Positions 54,580-63,208 of a DNA stretch of 64,000 nucleotides are shown here, piece by piece. This DNA is from Saprospiraceae bacterium (GTDB lineage: Bacteria; Bacteroidota; Bacteroidia; Chitinophagales; Saprospiraceae): positions 3,503,001-3,567,000 of the forward strand of contig JAHCHX010000001.1 in NCBI GenBank assembly GCA_026129545.1. The letters are read 5' to 3'. The translations under genes and the position numbers were made by a program. Below the pieces are notes generated by a model. It saw only the letters and a list, made by a program, of their open reading frames with translations, was not told the origin of the DNA and did no database searches. How positions within the stretch are numbered: position 1 is the stretch's first letter; the number at the start of each line of letters is the position of its first letter.

Positions 54580-57501
54580 TCAATCCAACAGCATGACCAC
54601 ATCCTCTCGGTCCAAGGAAGGATACTCGGCTCCCGACGCGAACAAATCCTTGCCAAGCGCCCGCTTGCGTTCCTGCATCTGCACGATTTTCTCCTCGATG
54701 GTGTCGCGGGCGATGAACCGTATCGCCGTCACCGGATGCTTGCGCCCGATGCGGTGGGCGCGGGCGATGGCTTGGTCTTCTTTGGCGGGGTTCCACCAGG
54801 GGTCGAGCATAAAGACATAATCGGTTGCCGTGAGATTGAGGCCAACGCCACCGGCGCCGAGGGTCATCAAGAAGGCTTGCACCGAAGTGTCGGTCTGAAA
54901 ACGCTCCACTTCGCGGGCGCGTTCTGGCACCGGCACATCGCCCGTAAGCCAAGCCAGCGGCTGCTTGTCGGCTTCCATCTTTTTCCTGAATATGGACAAA
55001 TGTTGCTCAAAGGAGCTGAAGAACAGCACCTTGTGGCCAGCCTTGCGAACCACATCCCATTGGGCCAGCACGTCGTCCATTTTGCCGCTGGGGCCGGCAT
55101 AGTCCGCATCGGTGAGCAGGGGGTGATTGGCCAACTGGCGCAGCCGGGTGAGCGCCTGCAAGGCCATGAGCCGGGTTTTGGGGTCGTCGAACAAAGAGAG
55201 GATTTCGTTGCGGGCGGCGGATTTCACCTGCTCGTACAGCGTGCGCTGCGCGTCGGGCATTTCGGAGAAAAAAATCTGCTGCGTCAGTTCGGGCAAGTCT
55301 GGTGCGACCTCTTCTTTGGTCCTTCTCAAAAAAAACGGCTTCACCCGGCTGAACAACCGCGCCTTTGCCTGTTCGTCATTTTGTTTTTCGATGGGTGTTT
55401 GGAACTGTTCCCGGAATACCTTGTAGCTGCCCAACGTGTCGGGGTTGATGAACTCCATCTGTGTCCATAAATCGGCTAACGAATTCTCGATGGGCGTGCC
55501 GGACAGCGATATTTTGTGGCGCCCGCGCAGGCTGCGCACCACTTTGGAGACTTCCGATTCTCTGTTTTTGATTTGCTGGCTTTCGTCCAGAATGATGAAC
55601 TGCCACTCTATTTTCCCTAATAAGGCCAAATCCTGTCGGGCCGTATGGTAGGTGGTGAGCACCACGTCGTGGCTGGCGAGTGCGCGGGCATCCTTGAGTC
55701 GTTTGGGGCCGACGTGTGCGTACGCAAAAAGCGAGGGGGCAAACTTTATGAGCTCTCGCTGCCAGTTGAACACCAGTGAAGCAGGTAGTATGATGAGTGC
55801 GCGGAGCGGTCGCAATTCGGCGTGATGGGGGGTAAAAATGTCCAACTGGCGATGGGTGGCTTCTGGCGCGGCATCAGCCGATGCGTTCCTGTTTTCTTTG
55901 GCATACAGCAAGACCGCAAGCGTCTGCAGGGTTTTGCCCAGCCCCATGTCGTCGGCGAGACAAGCGCCAAAACCATGTTGATAGTGCCCGATGAGCCATT
56001 TCACGCCCGCCATTTGATAGGGGCGCAAATCTGCTTTAAGGCTGTCTGAAGGTTGGTAGTCAATTTTTTCAGGGTCAATATCGGGCAGTTGCACCCCGTC
56101 CGTTTCGGGCAGGCTTTCTTGCAGGACGGTATAGAGCGCCTTTGGCAAACGCAGCTGTTCGCCCTGTTCCTGCACCGCTCCGGCAAGGTCGGCGTAGCGG
56201 GCAAACCATTCGTCGGGGATGAGAAAAAAAGTGCCGTCGGGCAGGGGGAAATAGGGGTCGGCGCGGCGCAGGTTGGGCAGCAGTTTTTGGAAAGGAAACG
56301 AGTAGTCGCCCACCGTGACGCGGCCATGCACGTCGAACCAATCGCCCGCCGCTTCGGAGCGCACACTTATATCGGAGGTGGCGAGGGCGAGCGTTTTGCC
56401 CGCTGTTTGCGGGGCGCTGATTGAAAAACCAGCGGCTTCGAGCATCGGGCGGTGGCGCACCAGAAAATCCAATATGGAAGCGAGGCCGCCTCTGGTCGCC
56501 TCCGGTGTGGCAAACAGGGCACCCTCCGCATTCAGCCCCGTTTTTTTCAAAAAATCAATTTGCTCGCCCTCGGCCTTTTCATTTCGGGTAATAAGATGCA
56601 CCGCGACTTCGCCTTGCTCTCCTTGCGGAATGTCGAGCGAGGTGACGCGGTCGCGGCGGTCGCCATGGACAAACTCAGCGCCGCCGTATTCAAAAACAGG
56701 GCGCAGCAGCCAGCGATTTTCCAATACATTTTCTACTGCCTCGAGGCGCGTGACACGCAGGTTGTCTGTCTTTTTTATTTCAAAACCCTCGGCTTCCACG
56801 CGGCTGCGGCGGATGCTTTTTTCAATAAACTTGAAATATGCCCGCTCTTTGTCGGGCGGGATTTGCACCGCGTCTTTTTGCCGAAAAGGCCTCACCATGT
56901 TGCCATTGATGCCCGGCACCCGGAATAGGGCATAGTCTATGAGCAGCCAAGCGGGGTCAGTATTGGTGAGTGGCAACACGTTGTGCTCGCGGAGATTCCA
57001 AGTTTTTTCCTCCGTGCCGAGTTGCAGGCGGTATTCGATGCCTGCGCTTGTTTTTTTGAAAAAAAGGTGGGGAACGAGTGGCTCGCGAGCGAGGACGATT
57101 TGCACATCCTTCGCCCACGATTTGCGTTGGAGGTCGAGTGTGAGCGGCAGTTGGTGTTGGGTGATTTGGGTGAAGAAATCATCCAACTGGTTGAAGATGA
57201 ATCGCTCGACCACTTGTTTGGTGTCAGTGTCGGCCAACAGCCGAGCGAGCGGCACAGTGGTTTTGGCCTTGGGTGGTTTGTATTTTGCTTCCAGCGATTT
57301 AGGCTCCAGCGCCTCTATGATGCCCAGCAGCCGAGCGGCTGGAACGGTGATTTCGATGCCGTATGATGCAAGGGTGGCCGATGTGGCTTGTTTGACAAAA
57401 TATCTCAACTGCCCATCCGCATCCGCCTCGACAATGTAGGCAGATGGCAGGCAAAGCGATTCGTTGAATGATTGGAGGTTGAAAACGATTTGGTGGGTCA
57501 T
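54580..57501 (-). CDS. SNF2-family DEAD/DEAH helicase (HepA/RapA-like)
   Basis: The 973-residue protein has a long N-terminal beta-rich domain (about 1-480) found in bacterial SNF2-type proteins, then the SWI2/SNF2 ATPase: motif Ia region LRPYQMAGVKWLIGHYQHGF, Walker A DDMGLGKTLQTL (about 517), Walker B FIILDESQQIKN (about 637, with DESQ in place of DEAH), motif III SGTPIENSLADLW (about 667), and the helicase C half with GAGGVGLNLTATDYVFMLDP, then WWNPAKEDQAIARAHRIGR. It probably remodels nucleoprotein. The start at 57501 is chosen because a TACCTTTG element (57506-57513) stands directly before it. Confidence 0.9.
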   Translation of the reverse strand: MTHQIVFNLQSFNESLCLPSAYIVEADADGQLRYFVKQATSATLASYGIEITVPAARLLGIIEALEPKSLEAKYKPPKAKTTVPLARLLADTDTKQVVERFIFNQLDDFFTQITQHQLPLTLDLQRKSWAKDVQIVLAREPLVPHLFFKKTSAGIEYRLQLGTEEKTWNLREHNVLPLTNTDPAWLLIDYALFRVPGINGNMVRPFRQKDAVQIPPDKERAYFKFIEKSIRRSRVEAEGFEIKKTDNLRVTRLEAVENVLENRWLLRPVFEYGGAEFVHGDRRDRVTSLDIPQGEQGEVAVHLITRNEKAEGEQIDFLKKTGLNAEGALFATPEATRGGLASILDFLVRHRPMLEAAGFSISAPQTAGKTLALATSDISVRSEAAGDWFDVHGRVTVGDYSFPFQKLLPNLRRADPYFPLPDGTFFLIPDEWFARYADLAGAVQEQGEQLRLPKALYTVLQESLPETDGVQLPDIDPEKIDYQPSDSLKADLRPYQMAGVKWLIGHYQHGFGACLADDMGLGKTLQTLAVLLYAKENRNASADAAPEATHRQLDIFTPHHAELRPLRALIILPASLVFNWQRELIKFAPSLFAYAHVGPKRLKDARALASHDVVLTTYHTARQDLALLGKIEWQFIILDESQQIKNRESEVSKVVRSLRGRHKISLSGTPIENSLADLWTQMEFINPDTLGSYKVFREQFQTPIEKQNDEQAKARLFSRVKPFFLRRTKEEVAPDLPELTQQIFFSEMPDAQRTLYEQVKSAARNEILSLFDDPKTRLMALQALTRLRQLANHPLLTDADYAGPSGKMDDVLAQWDVVRKAGHKVLFFSSFEQHLSIFRKKMEADKQPLAWLTGDVPVPERAREVERFQTDTSVQAFLMTLGAGGVGLNLTATDYVFMLDPWWNPAKEDQAIARAHRIGRKHPVTAIRFIARDTIEEKIVQMQERKRALGKDLFASGAEYPSLDREDVVMLLD

Positions 57502-57505
57502 GGGG

Positions 57506-57513
57506 CAAAGGTA
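57506..57513 (-). promoter_or_regulatory. -7 promoter element before the SNF2 gene
   Basis: TACCTTTG on the minus strand, 4 bp from the ATG. If used, the mRNA would be leaderless; otherwise the gene is read from the GH97 gene 17 bp upstream. Confidence 0.45.
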
Positions 57514-57518
57514 AGGCG

Positions 57519-59486
57519 CTACATCTTCCTTAGCACCGCCACAAAACCACCGCCTGGCGCCATTTTCACCCCAAGTTTGTCGCCGCTTTTCATGCGCTTG
57601 ATGACGCGCAGGTAGTCTTGGGCACATCGGTCTGCGTTGGGGCCATCCTGATAGATTTCCACTTCATAGTCGCCCTTCGGCAAGAAGTCGGTTTCGAGTG
57701 TCAGCTCGCGGGCGCTCCAGTCGGTCATTGCGCCAATATACCAAAGGCTATCGGCGGCTTGCCGGGCCACCGCCACGAAGTCGCCTATTTTCCCGTCCAA
57801 GGCGACGGTCTTTTCCCACACCACCGGTACTTTGGAGAGGAAGCGCAGACATTCTGGTTCTTTCCGGTAATTCGTCGGGCTGTCGGCAAGCATTTGCAAG
57901 GGGCTTTCAAACACGATGTATTTCGCCAGTTCGTGGCAGCGTGTGCCGAGCGAGGCGGGGCGGTTCCACGAAGGCGCCCAATCGTTTTTCTGATAATTGA
58001 GCATCGCGCCGGGGGTGTAGTCCATCGGGCCTGCCACTTGGCGAAGGAAAGGGAGGGTGACGTCGTGTTCTGGGTCAATTTGCTTTTTGTCGTCCCATTT
58101 GGCCTGCTCCAGCCCATACACGCCCTCGAAGGTGAGCACGTTGGGCCATGTGCGTTGCAAGCCCGCAGGTTTGTGCGCCCCGTGGAAATCCACGAGGAGT
58201 TTGTTGGCCGCGCATTTTTCAGCCATGCGCCAATAGAAATTGACGGCCTGCTGGTCGTCGCGCTGCATGAAGTCAATTTTCAGCCCTTTGATGTCCCATT
58301 TTTTCAAATTGGGCAACAGTTCGTCGAACTGGCGGTCAATCGTAGTCCAGGTGACCCAAAGGATGAGGCCGACATTTTTGGTCTTGGAATATGCGGCCAG
58401 ACCATCCATGTCGAGTGCCGGGTTGATGCGGCGGAGGTCGCCGGGCTCCGACCACCCTTCGTCGAGGATGATGTAGTCGAGGCCGTTTTCGGCGGCAAAA
58501 TCCACAAAATGGCGATAAGTGGCGGTGTTCAAGCCAGCCCGGAAATCCACGCCGTGCACGTTCAGGTTGTTCCACCAATCCCACGCGACCTTGCCGGGGC
58601 GTATCCAAGAGGCATCTTTGAGCCGACTGGGCGCGGCGAGCAGCCACGGGAGTTGGTTGGTCAGCAGTTGTTGGTCTTTTTCGGCAATGAGCATCAGGCG
58701 CCAAGGGTATTGGCGGGTGCCATCGGTGATGGCCAGAAAAGGTGTTCGGTCGGTGGGCTGAATGTCGCGGTCGGTCAGTTCGACCGTGTGTTTGGGAAGC
58801 CGGGGGAAAGTGCCGCGCAGGGAGCCGTTTTTGCCGGCGGTGCCCAGCACCCACAGGCCGGGATAATGTTGCAGGTCGGTTTCGGTGAGCAGTATTTTCA
58901 CGCCGCCGTCCAGCTCCGCCAAGGCGGGCAAACTGGCGAGGCGGTGTTCATTCAAGTCGGCAGGGGCAAGGCGTTTGGCGATGCGTTCGTTGTGAGAGTA
59001 GAAGCTTTCTTCTTCCGGGAAAAAAATAGTGTTGCAAAGGATGGGGCGGAAAGCGAACGTTTCGTCCAACACTGTTGCCTTGCCTTTGAAATTGGTGAAA
59101 AAACGATAGGCCACTCCTTCGTTGTAGGCCCGAAACACTACCCCCCAGTCGTCTTTGAAGGTCAGGGTCAGCTCATTGAACTGGTCGGGTATCGTGGCGC
59201 TTTTCTGACGCACGTCGGGTCGGCGCACGATGTCGGTTGAGGCCCAATCCGTCATTTTCACCTCTGGGTTGGCTCCCAAGATACCGTGTTCGGCTAGCGA
59301 CATGGAGAGCGGCGCAAGTGTCGTGAGGGGGCGATTGCGCAGGAAAATTTGCCAACTCAGGCTGGGCGAGGTCTCCACGACTGCCATGACGGTTCCATTG
59401 GGCGAGACAACGGAGTATGGCGATTGGGCAGAGAGTGCAAAAGGAGTGAAAAAGTAGATGAAGAAAGACAAACGTCGGAGCATCAT
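57519..59486 (-). CDS. Glycoside hydrolase family 97 enzyme
   Basis: The 655-residue secreted enzyme has a signal peptide (LSFFIYFFTPFALSAQ), an N-terminal beta-sandwich (about 20-290), a TIM barrel (about 295-550) and a C-terminal beta domain, the GH97 layout. Barrel motifs include GKVAWDWWNNLNVHGVDFRA (about 308-327), LDYIILDEGWSEPG, KGLKIDFMQRDDQQAVNFYW (about 402-421) and PAGLQRTWPNVLTFEGVYGL. The Asp in KIDFM aligns with the nucleophile of retaining GH97 members such as Bacteroides alpha-galactosidases, which argues against the inverting SusB type; this is by eye. No SusC/D pair is nearby. Confidence 0.88.
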   Translation of the reverse strand: MMLRRLSFFIYFFTPFALSAQSPYSVVSPNGTVMAVVETSPSLSWQIFLRNRPLTTLAPLSMSLAEHGILGANPEVKMTDWASTDIVRRPDVRQKSATIPDQFNELTLTFKDDWGVVFRAYNEGVAYRFFTNFKGKATVLDETFAFRPILCNTIFFPEEESFYSHNERIAKRLAPADLNEHRLASLPALAELDGGVKILLTETDLQHYPGLWVLGTAGKNGSLRGTFPRLPKHTVELTDRDIQPTDRTPFLAITDGTRQYPWRLMLIAEKDQQLLTNQLPWLLAAPSRLKDASWIRPGKVAWDWWNNLNVHGVDFRAGLNTATYRHFVDFAAENGLDYIILDEGWSEPGDLRRINPALDMDGLAAYSKTKNVGLILWVTWTTIDRQFDELLPNLKKWDIKGLKIDFMQRDDQQAVNFYWRMAEKCAANKLLVDFHGAHKPAGLQRTWPNVLTFEGVYGLEQAKWDDKKQIDPEHDVTLPFLRQVAGPMDYTPGAMLNYQKNDWAPSWNRPASLGTRCHELAKYIVFESPLQMLADSPTNYRKEPECLRFLSKVPVVWEKTVALDGKIGDFVAVARQAADSLWYIGAMTDWSARELTLETDFLPKGDYEVEIYQDGPNADRCAQDYLRVIKRMKSGDKLGVKMAPGGGFVAVLRKM

Positions 59487-59568
59487 GCTGATTCTTGTTT
59501 TTTTCGGGGGTAAAAATAATGGCTTGCCTCAAATCGGGGGCAATGTCTGCCTTTCGCGCACGGCCACC

Positions 59569-59576
59569 TACCTTTG
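59569..59576 (+). promoter_or_regulatory. -7 promoter element of the RluA-family gene
   Basis: TACCTTTG, full match to TAnnTTTG, ends 4 bp before the ATG at 59581. It implies a leaderless or nearly leaderless mRNA. Confidence 0.5.
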
Positions 59577-59580
59577 CCGC

Positions 59581-60246
59581 ATGAACATCCTTTTCGAGGA
59601 CTATTACCTCCTTGCCATCAACAAGCCCGCAGGCCTCTCTTCTGAAAGCGGCCGAGAGCGCCACCCCTCCGCCGAACGCGAGGCATTGTTTTATTTCACC
59701 GCACAGCTGCAGCAAAAATCGAGTTCCGAGCGCCTCAAAGCTACGCCCTACCTCCGCGTGGCGCATCGGCTCGACCGGGCTGCGAGTGGCGTGCTGCTTT
59801 TTGCCAAAACAAAAAACGCGCTCACCCAACTCATGGAACAGTTTGAAAACAAGACCGTGGAGAAAACCTACTGGGCCATCGTGGAAAACAAGCCCGCCGC
59901 CGAAGCAGGGCGTTTGTCGAACTGGCTAAAAAGAGACGAAGCAGGGCGCAAGGCCATCATTCAGGAAAAACAAACGCGCGATAGCCAACATTGCGAATTG
60001 GAATATAAAATACTGAACGCGAAGGGCAAGCACTGGCTGTTGGAAATAAAGCCACTCACCGGGCGCTTCCATCAGATACGGGTACAATTGGCGCATATCG
60101 GCTGCCCGATTGTGGGCGATACGCTCTATGGCGGGCATCCTTGGAAGGAACATGAAATCAAGTTGCACGCCCGCAGTCTTCGGTTCAAGCATCCAAAGAC
60201 GGGGGAGTGGATGACTTTGGAAGTGGCCCCCCCGGAGGATTGGTAG
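59581..60246 (+). CDS. RluA-family RNA pseudouridine synthase
   Basis: The 221-residue enzyme converts uridine to pseudouridine in rRNA or tRNA. It begins ILFEDYYLLAINKPAGLSSE; the catalytic motif is RVAHRLDRAASGVLLFAKTK (about 59-78, Asp65). Later motifs are VEKTYWAIVENKP, LLEIKPLTGRFHQIRVQLAH (about 157-176) and the C-terminal PIVGDTLYGG and LHARSLRFKHPKTGEW. There is no N-terminal S4 domain, so it is of the short RluA/RluC-like type; the target base is unknown. Start as chosen by the adjacent -7 element. Confidence 0.9.
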   Translation: MNILFEDYYLLAINKPAGLSSESGRERHPSAEREALFYFTAQLQQKSSSERLKATPYLRVAHRLDRAASGVLLFAKTKNALTQLMEQFENKTVEKTYWAIVENKPAAEAGRLSNWLKRDEAGRKAIIQEKQTRDSQHCELEYKILNAKGKHWLLEIKPLTGRFHQIRVQLAHIGCPIVGDTLYGGHPWKEHEIKLHARSLRFKHPKTGEWMTLEVAPPEDW

Positions 60247-60291
60247 TGTCCGAGTGGGTAGCGTCAGGCACGGCAGCCCACACACACATTG

Positions 60292-61011
60292 TCACTTTGC
60301 ACTCAACTGCCGCAAATACATCCGAATCGTGTTCGCCAAGCCATAGTAAAGGGCATCGGAAATAAGCGCGTGGCCGATGCTGACCTCCAGCAATTGGGGG
60401 CAGTGAGCGCGGAAAAACTTCAAGTTGTCCAGATTCAAGTCATGCCCTGCGTTGATGCCGATGCCAATTGCGTTGGCCACCGCTGCGGCAGCGGTGTAAG
60501 GCGCTACTGCTTGTTGCGGGTTTTCGGGAAAATGCTGCGCAAAAGGGCCAGTATAAAACTCAATGCGGTCTGCGCCAACGGCTTTGGCGCCCTCTACCAT
60601 TTTTGCCACCGGGTCCACAAAAACCGAGACGCGAATGTTTTCTTTGTGAAACTCGGCGATTACTTCCTGCAAAAAAGACTTGTTGGCCACCGTGTCCCAG
60701 CCAGCATCCGAAGTCAGTTGGCTGGGTATGTCTGGCACGAGGGTGCATTGATGGGGGGGGTGCGCCAACACGAGGTCGAGAAACTCAGGGGTGGGGTTGC
60801 CCTCGATGTTGAATTCCGTTGTCACGACTGCCCGCAAGGCAGGCACATCGTCGTAGCGAATATGGCGCTGGTCGGGGCGAGGATGCACGGTGATGCCCTC
60901 CGCGCCGAAGGCTTCGCAATCTTGAGCGACTTGCACTAAATTGGGCAAATTGCCGCCGCGTGCATTGCGCAGCAAGGCTACTTTGTTGATGTTGACGCTC
61001 AGTCGAGTCAT
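60292..61011 (-). CDS. pdxJ: Pyridoxine 5'-phosphate synthase
   Basis: The 239-residue TIM-barrel enzyme joins 1-deoxyxylulose-5-phosphate with aminoacetone-phosphate to give pyridoxine phosphate. It begins TRLSVNINKVALLRNARGGN, the PdxJ start, and shows GAEGITVHPRPDQRHIRYDD (about 37-56), EFNIEGNPTPEFL (about 67-79), TLVPDIP, RVSVFVDPV and GIGINAGHDLNLDNLKFF (about 184-201). I place the start at 61011; the upstream 17 codons lack family sequence. No other vitamin B6 gene is adjacent; the many PLP enzymes in this window would use its product. Confidence 0.93.
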   Translation of the reverse strand: MTRLSVNINKVALLRNARGGNLPNLVQVAQDCEAFGAEGITVHPRPDQRHIRYDDVPALRAVVTTEFNIEGNPTPEFLDLVLAHPPHQCTLVPDIPSQLTSDAGWDTVANKSFLQEVIAEFHKENIRVSVFVDPVAKMVEGAKAVGADRIEFYTGPFAQHFPENPQQAVAPYTAAAAVANAIGIGINAGHDLNLDNLKFFRAHCPQLLEVSIGHALISDALYYGLANTIRMYLRQLSAK

Positions 61012-61093
61012 GGATGGACGTGAGTTCGGAGTTAACACTTTTGAAAAATCCAGGGGCAACACCGGGAGAGATATTCCAGGGCGCTGCCCATAT

Positions 61094-61152
61094 CTAAGTC
61101 GTTACATGGATTGCAAATTCAATCATGCTGAAAACTTGATGGCGCGAAATGT
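61094..61152 (-). repeat. Partial copy of the 105-bp repeat (left half)
   Basis: The minus strand reads TCACATTTCGCGCCATCAAG, then TTTTCAGCATGATTGAATTT and GCAATCC, matching the left half of the dispersed repeat, in the CAAGTTTTCAGC variant. The right half is absent. It lies in the gap between pdxJ and rsmI. Confidence 0.6.
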
Positions 61153-61179
61153 GAAAAAACAACATCATAGCGTTCAAAT

Positions 61180-61845
61180 TTATCCTTTCCCTCCCACCAC
61201 CACGACAATTTCTCCTTTCACTTCTTTTTGAGAAAAATGCGCTTTCAACTCCGCGAGCGGAGCTGTTTTCACCTCTTCATGCATCTTGCTCAACTCTCGC
61301 GCCACGCAGGCCGGACGCTCGGCCCCACATATGGCGATGAGCTCGTCGAGGCATTTCAACAAGCGAAACGGCGACTCGTAAAGCACGAAGGTATGGGGCA
61401 AGTCGGCCAGAAACTTCAATCGTGTCTGGCGACCCTTTTTGTGCGGCAAAAAACCCTCGAAGTGAAACGTGTCGCAAGGCAGTCCGCTCGCCACCAAGGC
61501 GGGTACGAAAGCCGTTGGGCCGGGCAGGCACTCTACTTTCACCCCACGACGCACGCAGGCACGCACCAACAGGAAACCGGGGTCGCTAATGCCTGGCGTG
61601 CCCGCATCCGACACGAGCGCCATGTCCACGCCAGAGGCCAATTCATCCACCACCCGCTCCACCACCGCGTGTTCGTTGAAAGCGTGAAAAGCACGCAGCG
61701 GTGTTTTGATGTCGAAATGGTCGAGCAAGCGGCGGCTGGTGCGCGTATCCTCGGCCAACACGACGGACACCTCTTTCAGCACCCGCAATGCCCGCAGGGT
61801 GATGTCTTCGAGGTTGCCGATGGGCGTGGGTACGACGTGGAGCAT
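61180..61845 (-). CDS. rsmI: 16S rRNA (cytidine-2'-O)-methyltransferase RsmI
   Basis: The 221-residue enzyme methylates C1402 of 16S rRNA. It starts LHVVPTPIGNLEDITLRALR and shows LAEDTRTSRRLLDHF (about 29-43), the SAM-site region ALVSDAGTPGISDPGFLLVR (about 75-94), CLPGPTAFVPALVASGLPCD (about 104-123) and ESPFRLLKCLDEL. The C-terminal short helical part of longer RsmI proteins is missing or reduced, which is common in Bacteroidota. It follows purS by 19 bp on the same strand. Confidence 0.92.
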   Translation of the reverse strand: MLHVVPTPIGNLEDITLRALRVLKEVSVVLAEDTRTSRRLLDHFDIKTPLRAFHAFNEHAVVERVVDELASGVDMALVSDAGTPGISDPGFLLVRACVRRGVKVECLPGPTAFVPALVASGLPCDTFHFEGFLPHKKGRQTRLKFLADLPHTFVLYESPFRLLKCLDELIAICGAERPACVARELSKMHEEVKTAPLAELKAHFSQKEVKGEIVVVVGGKG

Positions 61846-61864
61846 ATCGGTTGCTTGCCGACGG

Positions 61865-62116
61865 TTAAGCAGGCTTGAGTTCGTAGTGATAAGTCTCCAC
61901 AATCAGGTTGGCCAACAGCTTTTGGCAGGCGGTTTCCACGGTCTGGCGGGCTTGCTCTTCCGAAGCGGCATCGAGGAGCATGGTGACGTGACGGCCGATG
62001 CGCACGTCGGTGACACCCGAGAGTTCGAGGTGAGTGAGGTTGTTCACGACTGCTTTGCCTTGTGGGTCAAGCAGTTCTTTGTGAGGCATGATGTCTATTT
62101 CGGCGATGAATTTCAT
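61865..62116 (-). CDS. purS: Phosphoribosylformylglycinamidine synthase subunit PurS
   Basis: The 83-residue protein begins KFIAEIDIMPHKELLDPQGK and continues AVVNNLTHLELSGVTDVRIG, then TMLLDAASEEQARQTVETAC, matching PurS, the small subunit that links PurQ and PurL in formylglycinamidine ribonucleotide synthesis. The longer open frame upstream (to 62407) is not family-like, and PurS proteins have about 80 residues, so 62116 is the start. A PurS here implies a split PurQ/PurL enzyme rather than the fused large type; neither is in the window. Confidence 0.85.
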   Translation of the reverse strand: MKFIAEIDIMPHKELLDPQGKAVVNNLTHLELSGVTDVRIGRHVTMLLDAASEEQARQTVETACQKLLANLIVETYHYELKPA

Positions 62117-62175
62117 GGAAAATAAAGTTGAAGGGTATTGAAGGGTGTTAAATGACTTTGGCCGGACAACCCCTT

Positions 62176-62922
62176 TTATGTGGACAAAACTTTGTTTTTC
62201 AGCGCGATGGAACTCAGCACATAAAATACGATGACCGCAGAAAGCGCCAGTTCTTTTAGAAAAAACACGAGGAGCAGGAACACCGCCAGAAAGACTAAGG
62301 AAAAGGCATTGCTGCGCATATCGAATGACTTGATTTTCATGCCGAACATGGGAATGTTGGAATTCATCAGCCATGAAAGCAAGGCAATGAGGCCGTAAAT
62401 CAGCCACTGATTTCGGATAATCTCTCGCAGGCCAAATCGGTCGTGGTAAGCCGCCAGTGCCAGCCCGAGCACAAAAACCGCGCAGGCGGGCGTGCTGAGG
62501 CCGACGAAATACTTGGTCTGACGGGGGTCAATGTTGAACCTGCCCAAACGCATGGCGGCAAACATAGCCAGGACGAACGCTGGCAAAGCAGCCAAACAAG
62601 TATGGTACGACCACCCAGCTGGCAGGAACCCATCCGGCACATCCTCCATCAGTTTGCAAGCTCCGCCCGCTACCAGCAATTGGTGCAGCATAGCCCCCGG
62701 CACTACCCCAAAACTTATCACATCGGCCAGCGAGTCGAGCTGCTTGCCCAAAGGCGAGGTAATGCCCAGCGCACGCGCCGTCATGCCATCGGCATAGTCG
62801 AAGATGAAACAACCCAACACGAACCAAGCCGCGATGACGGGTTCTTGATTGAGCGTGAACATCAACGCACAACAGCCGCAAAACAAATTGCTAAGCGTGA
62901 GGAGGTTGGGAATGTGTCGCAT
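62176..62922 (-). CDS. pssA: CDP-diacylglycerol-serine O-phosphatidyltransferase
   Basis: The 248-residue membrane enzyme makes phosphatidylserine, precursor of phosphatidylethanolamine. It begins RHIPNLLTLSNLFCGCCALM, the PssA start, followed by the CDP-alcohol phosphotransferase motif DYADGMTARALGITSPLGKQ running into LDSLADVISFGVVPGAM (about 42-78), where the DG..AR...G...D...D pattern is complete. Six to seven hydrophobic segments follow. A TACTTTTG element lies at 62935-62942 on the minus strand, 12 bp before the ATG. No psd gene is adjacent. Confidence 0.92.
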   Translation of the reverse strand: MRHIPNLLTLSNLFCGCCALMFTLNQEPVIAAWFVLGCFIFDYADGMTARALGITSPLGKQLDSLADVISFGVVPGAMLHQLLVAGGACKLMEDVPDGFLPAGWSYHTCLAALPAFVLAMFAAMRLGRFNIDPRQTKYFVGLSTPACAVFVLGLALAAYHDRFGLREIIRNQWLIYGLIALLSWLMNSNIPMFGMKIKSFDMRSNAFSLVFLAVFLLLVFFLKELALSAVIVFYVLSSIALKNKVLST

Positions 62923-62934
62923 GATGTAGCGCGG

Positions 62935-62942
62935 CAAAAGTA
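62935..62942 (-). promoter_or_regulatory. -7 promoter element of pssA
   Basis: TACTTTTG on the minus strand matches TAnnTTTG fully and lies 12 bp upstream of the pssA ATG. The rest of 62943-63208 shows no gene, only small inverted words such as CGTCT/AGACG near 63091-63106. Confidence 0.5.
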
Positions 62943-63208
62943 GAATTTTTGCCGGGAACAGTATTTTGCTAATTTGCGGCGTTTTGGCGTTTCATTTAGG
63001 CGTTTTGGAAGGGATAATGCCTGATTGACAGTTTTTTAAGAAAATTTTGACACATTTCCCAGCCAACAAAAAAGACACTCAAAGCGTCTATGCGCAGACG
63101 AACCGCACGCGCATGGGCAAGCATTAATGTCTTGCAAGCGTTTTTCTGTCATCTTTTTTCGGCTCTGCTCGGGCCATTGTTGTCAACCGAGTAAACACAC
63201 GACACACC

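Noticed and set aside
57618..59240. 540-residue antisense frame over the GH97 gene
   Set aside because: A codon-usage shadow: the sense strand has signal peptide, barrel motifs and proper ends.
61865..62407. 180-residue version of purS
   Set aside because: The first 97 residues overlap the pssA 3' end on the same strand and have no PurS similarity; PurS proteins have about 80 residues.
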